64,000 nucleotides of DNA, taken from contig NZ_JAODIM010000036.1 in NCBI RefSeq assembly GCF_025527015.1, positions 62,001 through 126,000 on the forward strand, read 5' to 3'. Shown one piece after another: positions 59,992-64,000 of the stretch. The position numbers and the translations under genes are program-made. This DNA is from Winslowiella arboricola. Lineage in GTDB: Bacteria > Pseudomonadota > Gammaproteobacteria > Enterobacterales > Enterobacteriaceae. The notes beneath the pieces are model-generated. The model ran no database searches. It was not told where the DNA came from and was given only the letters and a program-made list of their open reading frames with translations. Numbering within the stretch: the stretch's first letter is position 1; each line of letters begins with the position of its first letter.

Positions 59992-60285
59992 ATGAATCTG
60001 AGTACCAAACAAAAACAGCACCTGAAAGGTCTGGCCCATCCGTTAAAGCCCGTCGTCATGCTGGGTAACAATGGCCTGACTGAAGGTGTGCTGGCCGAGA
60101 TCGAACAAGCACTCGCACACCATGAGTTAATCAAGGTGAAAATCGCGACGGAAGACCGTGAAACCAAAACCCTCGTGGTAGAGGCTATTGTACGCGAGAC
60201 GGGTGCAAGTAACGTGCAGGTAATCGGCAAAACGCTGGTGCTGTATCGTCCATCAAAGGAACGCAAAATTTCCATTCCGCGTTAA
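59992..60285 (+). CDS. yhbY: Ribosome assembly RNA-binding protein YhbY
   Basis: A 97-residue CRM-domain protein. LSTKQKQHLKGLAHPLKPVVMLGNNGLTEGVL contains the RNA-binding GxxG-type loop (GNNG). It binds pre-50S particles. It is divergent from rlmE and convergent with greA, as in E. coli. Confidence 0.95.
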   Translation: MNLSTKQKQHLKGLAHPLKPVVMLGNNGLTEGVLAEIEQALAHHELIKVKIATEDRETKTLVVEAIVRETGASNVQVIGKTLVLYRPSKERKISIPR

Positions 60286-60357
60286 TGGCCTGAACGACGC
60301 ACTTCAGGGTGCTCAAGGCTCATTAGATGGCAAAAGTGCCATGCTCCTGCATCAGAT

Positions 60358-60386
60358 AAAAGGCCGCACTGCGGCCTTTTTCCTTT
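60358..60386. terminator. Bidirectional terminator between yhbY and greA
   Basis: AAAAGGCCGC-ACT-GCGGCCTTTTTCC. It serves the minus-strand greA and the plus-strand yhbY. Confidence 0.9.
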
Positions 60387-60420
60387 CTTTACAATCAATG
60401 GTGGTCAGTCAAGCCGGCCG

Positions 60421-60897
60421 TCAGATGTACGCAATTTTCAGAATTTCATACTCTACGTCGCCGCCTGGGGTCTTAATCACCACCACATCGTCAACTTCTT
60501 TGCCGATCAGACCGCGTGCCATCGGTGAATTAACAGAGATCAGGTTCTGCTTAAAGTCCGCCTCATCATCGCCAACAATACGATACGTAAACTCTTCATC
60601 ACTCTCCACGTTTAATACGCTAACCGTGGAACCAAAGATGACGCGACCATTGGCGTTCATTTTAGTGACGTCGATCACCTGGGCATTAGAAAGTTTAGCT
60701 TCAATTTCCTGAATGCGGCCTTCACAGAACCCCTGCTCTTCACGCGCAGCATGGTATTCAGCGTTCTCTTTTAAATCACCATGCTCACGCGCATCAGCAA
60801 TTGAGGCAATAATTCTGGGGCGTTTAACGGTTTTCAGCTCTTCGAGCTCTTCGCGCAATTTTTCTGCGCCCCTTAACGTCATCGGAATCTGGTTCAT
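60421..60897 (-). CDS. greA: Transcription elongation factor GreA
   Basis: A 158-residue factor that inserts its N-terminal coiled coil (about residues 8-75) into the RNA polymerase secondary channel to stimulate transcript cleavage. The coiled-coil tip [14 protein letters not shown] carries the two acidic residues that coordinate metal. A C-terminal FKBP-like domain follows. The leader upstream contains a terminator-like hairpin. Confidence 0.97.
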   Translation of the reverse strand: MNQIPMTLRGAEKLREELEELKTVKRPRIIASIADAREHGDLKENAEYHAAREEQGFCEGRIQEIEAKLSNAQVIDVTKMNANGRVIFGSTVSVLNVESDEEFTYRIVGDDEADFKQNLISVNSPMARGLIGKEVDDVVVIKTPGGDVEYEILKIAYI

Positions 60898-61002
60898 CTC
60901 AATACCTCGTAATCTGTCCTGTTCAAAGTGTCGTCATCCTGACGGGGTGACTGCAGATACCGCGTTCTGCGGCGCTTACTGCTGAATTGCAAACAAAAGA
61001 AA

Positions 61003-61032
61003 CCTGACCCGGAGAATATCCCCAGGGTCAGG
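61003..61032 (-). terminator. greA leader hairpin (GraL-like attenuator)
   Basis: Minus strand: CCTGACCC-TGGGGATATTCTCC-GGGTCAGG then TTTCTTTTG, 106 bases upstream of the greA ATG. In E. coli the greA leader is mostly terminated early and yields the sRNA GraL; this is the matching position. Confidence 0.7.
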
Positions 61033-61148
61033 ATCGGTTTTGCATTTTGATACGTATTTTAACCCAGAGTTCCTTATGGGTCATCGTTTACTTTGCACCT
61101 CAATGCACCGTAGTATGACGGCTCGTTTACTGTCAGTACCGCGAGATT

Positions 61149-62582
61149 ATGCGATTTTCACGACTTGTTACCGGATTTACCTTCGCGTTTATGCTGCAAG
61201 CAAACGCTGCGCCCGTAGAAGAGTACAGCCAATATTTGCCAGATGGCGCAAATCTGGCGCTATTGGTACAGAAAATAGGCGCAACCACGCCGATTATTGA
61301 CTATCACGGCCAACAGATGGCGCTACCGGCAAGTACCATGAAAGTGGTCACTGCGCTGGCGGCACTGCTGCAACTGGGGCCGGACTACCGTTTCCATACC
61401 ACCCTTGAGAGCAAAGGCTCACTGGCGGATGGCACCCTGCGTGGCGATCTGATTGCGCGCTTTGGCGGCGATCCGACGCTGACACGCCAGGATCTGCGCA
61501 ATATGGTCGCGGTGTTAAAGAAACAGGGTGTACAGCATATTCAGGGCAATCTGGTAATCGATACTTCGGTATTCGCCAGTCACGATAAAGCGCCGGGCTG
61601 GCCGTGGAACGATATGACCCAGTGCTTCAGCGCCCCGCCAGGCGCGGCAATTGTTGACCGCAACTGCTTCTCGGTTTCACTTTACAGTGCGCCAAACCCG
61701 GGTGATAACGCCTTTATCCGCGTTGCCTCATATTATCCGGTAAATATGTTCAGTGATGTGCGCACCCTGGCAAAAGGCTCAGCAGACGCTCAATACTGCG
61801 AACTGGATGTGGTGCCGGGTGAACTCAACCGCTTTACCCTTACCGGCTGTATGACACAGCGTTCCGATCCGCTGCCGCTGGCTTTCGCGGTGCAGGATGG
61901 CGCCAGTTACGCCGGGGCGATTCTGAAAGATGAGTTACAGGATGCCGGCATTGATTACAGCGGCCATCTGGTGCGCGAAAGACGACAAAATGACGCCGGC
62001 ACCGTACTGGCGCAGACGCAATCCGCACCACTGCGCGATCTGCTGAAAATCATGCTGAAAAAGTCCGACAATATGATTGCCGATACGGTGTTCCGTACTA
62101 TCGGTCACGAACGCTTTAACGTGCCGGGCACCTGGCGCGCGGGATCCGATGCGGTGCGCCAGATCCTGCGGCAAAAAGCCAATATCGATCTCGGTAATAG
62201 CATCCAGGTGGATGGTTCTGGCCTGTCGCGCCACGATTTAATCTCTCCGGCCACCATGATGCAGGTCCTGCAATATATTGCGCAAAACGATCAGCAGCTG
62301 AATATTATCTCGATGCTGCCGCTGTCAGGCTACGATGGCACATTGCGTTATCGCGGTGGTCTGCATGAGGCGGGGGTTGATGGCAAGCTCTCGGCAAAAA
62401 CCGGTTCGTTGCAGGGCGTCTATAATCTGGCAGGGTTCCTGACCACCGCCAGTGGTCAGCGGGTGGCCTTTGTCCAGTTCCTCTCTGGCTATGCGGTTCC
62501 GCCGCAGGATCAGCGCCAGCGTCGTATTCCACTGGTGCGCTTTGAGAGCCGTCTCTATAAAGATGTTTATCAAAATAACTGA
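61149..62582 (+). CDS. dacB: D-alanyl-D-alanine carboxypeptidase/endopeptidase PBP4
   Basis: A 477-residue periplasmic class C penicillin-binding protein. A signal peptide (cleavage after QANA) precedes motifs STMK (Ser62-Lys65), SDN near residue 305 and KTG near 418, with the PBP4-specific domain inserted between the first two. It cleaves peptidoglycan cross-links. It is divergent from greA as in E. coli. basR follows after six bases. Confidence 0.97.
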   Translation: MRFSRLVTGFTFAFMLQANAAPVEEYSQYLPDGANLALLVQKIGATTPIIDYHGQQMALPASTMKVVTALAALLQLGPDYRFHTTLESKGSLADGTLRGDLIARFGGDPTLTRQDLRNMVAVLKKQGVQHIQGNLVIDTSVFASHDKAPGWPWNDMTQCFSAPPGAAIVDRNCFSVSLYSAPNPGDNAFIRVASYYPVNMFSDVRTLAKGSADAQYCELDVVPGELNRFTLTGCMTQRSDPLPLAFAVQDGASYAGAILKDELQDAGIDYSGHLVRERRQNDAGTVLAQTQSAPLRDLLKIMLKKSDNMIADTVFRTIGHERFNVPGTWRAGSDAVRQILRQKANIDLGNSIQVDGSGLSRHDLISPATMMQVLQYIAQNDQQLNIISMLPLSGYDGTLRYRGGLHEAGVDGKLSAKTGSLQGVYNLAGFLTTASGQRVAFVQFLSGYAVPPQDQRQRRIPLVRFESRLYKDVYQNN

Positions 62583-62588
62583 GTGCTG

Positions 62589-63251
62589 ATGAAAGTACTG
62601 ATTATTGAAGATGATTTGCTGTTACAGGAAGGTATTGCCCTGGCCATGAGTGGCGAAGGCTACGCCGTGGATTGCGCATCCAGCGCCGCGCAGGGCAACG
62701 CATTGCTGCACAGCGCTCAGTACAGTCTGATTGTGCTCGACCTCGGTCTGCCGGACCGCGATGGCGCCGACCTGCTGCGTCAGTGGCGCCGTGAGGCGGT
62801 TGATCTGCCGGTGCTGATCCTGACAGCGCGTGATGCGCTGGAAGATCGTGTTAGCGGGCTGGATGCTGGCGCCGATGACTATCTGATTAAGCCGTTTGCG
62901 CTGGCTGAGCTAAAAGCGCGGGCGCGGGCGTTGATCCGCCGCTATCAGGGGCGCAGCGACAACCAGCTGCTACATGGCGACCTGGCGTTAAATCTCTCCT
63001 CGCAACAGGTGTTTATTGAACAGCAGCCGGTTGAAATTACACCGAAAGAGTTCGCATTGCTCACCCGTCTGTTAATGCGCATCGGCGAAACTGTCCATCG
63101 CGAAACCCTGCAACAGGATCTCTATAGCTGGCAGGATGACACCGGTTCTAACACTCTGGAGGTGCATATCCATAATCTGCGCCGTAAGCTGGGTAAAGAC
63201 CGTATCAGAACCGTACGCGGCGTCGGCTACCGGCTGGAAGAACGTGCATGA
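62589..63251 (+). CDS. basR: Two-component response regulator BasR/PmrA
   Basis: A 220-residue OmpR-type regulator. The receiver domain has acidic residues EDD (7-9), the phosphoacceptor Asp51 and Lys102 region LIKPFA; the C-terminal winged helix ends EVHIHNLRRKLGKDRIRTVRGVGYRL. Similarity to BasR/PmrA is clear throughout. BasR controls lipid A modification (polymyxin resistance) genes. A GTG two codons upstream is an alternative start. Its TGA overlaps the basS ATG. No eptA-type gene precedes it; it follows dacB. Confidence 0.9.
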   Translation: MKVLIIEDDLLLQEGIALAMSGEGYAVDCASSAAQGNALLHSAQYSLIVLDLGLPDRDGADLLRQWRREAVDLPVLILTARDALEDRVSGLDAGADDYLIKPFALAELKARARALIRRYQGRSDNQLLHGDLALNLSSQQVFIEQQPVEITPKEFALLTRLLMRIGETVHRETLQQDLYSWQDDTGSNTLEVHIHNLRRKLGKDRIRTVRGVGYRLEERA

Positions 63252-64000
63252 ACAGTATGCGTCGGCGTTTACTGATTATGCTGGCGCTGATACTGCTGAC
63301 CTGCCAGCTGATGAGCGCCATCTGGCTGTGGCATGAAAGTCGTGAGCAGATAAGTTTTCTGGTGAATGAAACCCTCTCCGCCAAAGCCCGCAACCAGCAT
63401 GTTGAAAATGAGATTCGTGAAGCCATCGCCTCGCTGCTACTGCCTTCACTGGTGATGGTCTGTTTTACGCTGCTGCTCTCGTTCTGGGCCATCAGCTGGA
63501 TTATCCGGCCGCTGAAATCGCTGCAGCACAGTCTTGCCGAACGCTCTGCGGATAATCTCTCCCCCCTGCCGCTTTATTCCGATATGGATGAAATCGTCGC
63601 GGTGACCGGCTCGCTGAACCAGTTACTGGGCCGTCTCGACCATACGCTGCAACAGGAGCGGCTGTTTACCGCCGATGCCGCCCATGAGCTGCGCACACCG
63701 CTGGCCGGATTGCGGTTGCACCTGGAACTACTGCAACAGGATGGCGTGAAACAGGGGGCGATGTTGGTGGCGCGCATCGATCAGCTGATGCATGTGATTG
63801 AGCAGCTGCTGATGCTGTCACGCGCCGGGCAGGCGTTAGCCAGTGGTCACTACCAAACGCTAAATATCAGTCAGGATATTATTGATCCTTTACAGCAAGA
63901 GATGAATGAACTGATGGCACAGCGCGATCAGACCCTGCATTGGCCACAGACCACGCCACTGACGGTACAGGGGGATGCGGTATTGCTACGTTTAATGCTA
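63248..64000 (+). CDS. basS: Sensor histidine kinase BasS/PmrB (3' end outside window)
   Basis: The first 251 residues of a membrane histidine kinase. TM1 (about 8-27), a short periplasmic loop with ExxE (EIRE, residues 55-58, the ferric-iron sensing motif of PmrB), and TM2 (about 63-86) are followed by HAMP and the dimerisation domain with phosphoacceptor His146 in ADAAHELRTPLAG. The ATP-binding domain is cut off by the window edge. It overlaps basR by ATGA. Confidence 0.9.
   Translation, partial: MNSMRRRLLIMLALILLTCQLMSAIWLWHESREQISFLVNETLSAKARNQHVENEIREAIASLLLPSLVMVCFTLLLSFWAISWIIRPLKSLQHSLAERSADNLSPLPLYSDMDEIVAVTGSLNQLLGRLDHTLQQERLFTADAAHELRTPLAGLRLHLELLQQDGVKQGAMLVARIDQLMHVIEQLLMLSRAGQALASGHYQTLNISQDIIDPLQQEMNELMAQRDQTLHWPQTTPLTVQGDAVLLRLML

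Overview
The window is chromosomal DNA of a member of the Enterobacterales. The housekeeping proteins are nearly identical over their whole length to the Escherichia coli and Salmonella ones, and the RNase P RNA and tRNAs match the enteric form. Several traits (intact cybC, presence of miaE, a 70-min and a 96-min type E. coli neighbourhood fused together, many copies of a GGCGGC palindrome) point to a relative outside Escherichia. My best guess is Erwiniaceae (Pantoea/Erwinia-like), from memory of family traits and not from a search. I see no prophage, insertion sequence or CRISPR array.

Layout. 1-495: truncated start of a secreted repeat protein (autotransporter type). 841-2578: divergent yhaJ (LysR) and yhaK (bicupin). 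2754-7257: dolP, diaA, yraN and lpoA on the minus strand, with rsmI divergent. 7290-7823: rnpB with a duplicated 3' end. 7897-15438: a nine-gene minus-strand catabolic locus, with a PRD/EIIA-type activator, a KDGP aldolase, a PLP ammonia lyase, an amidohydrolase, two membrane proteins and three small proteins of uncharacterised families. 15847-25322: cybC, pmbA, darP, miaE, rraB, argF, pyrLBI, ridA and a GH20 hexosaminidase. 25676-33233: solitary treC, a TetR/SDR pair, a flavoprotein/LysR pair and nrdDG. 33230-39595: yraR, yhbO, yhbP, yhbQ, yhbS, ubiT, ubiU, ubiV and yhbW. 39626-41460: an AraC/SDR pair. 41515-53873: the classical metY-rimP-nusA-infB-rbfA-truB-rpsO-pnp-nlpI-yrbN-deaD transcription block on the minus strand. 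53933-60897: leuU, secG, glmM, folP, ftsH, rlmE and greA on the minus strand, with yhbY on the plus strand. 61149-64000: dacB, basR and the start of basS.

How the genes work together. Most of the window is core information processing (translation initiation, transcription elongation, RNA decay), envelope building (lpoA, dolP, glmM, dacB, nlpI), pyrimidine and arginine synthesis from carbamoyl phosphate (argF, pyrBI), and anaerobic metabolism (nrdDG, ubiTUV). Accessory functions are inserted between these blocks. The most interesting is the 7.9-15.4 kb locus. Its enzymes suggest N-deacylation of an amino-sugar acid phosphate, then ammonia elimination to 2-keto-3-deoxy-6-phosphogluconate, then cleavage to pyruvate and glyceraldehyde 3-phosphate. 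The transporter is of unknown type. Regulatory signals readable in the sequence include ARG boxes before argF, a UTP-type attenuator before pyrB, NrdR boxes and an FNR-like box before nrdD, direct-repeat and inverted-repeat operators in two regulator/SDR pairs, and leader hairpins before pnp, rimP and greA.
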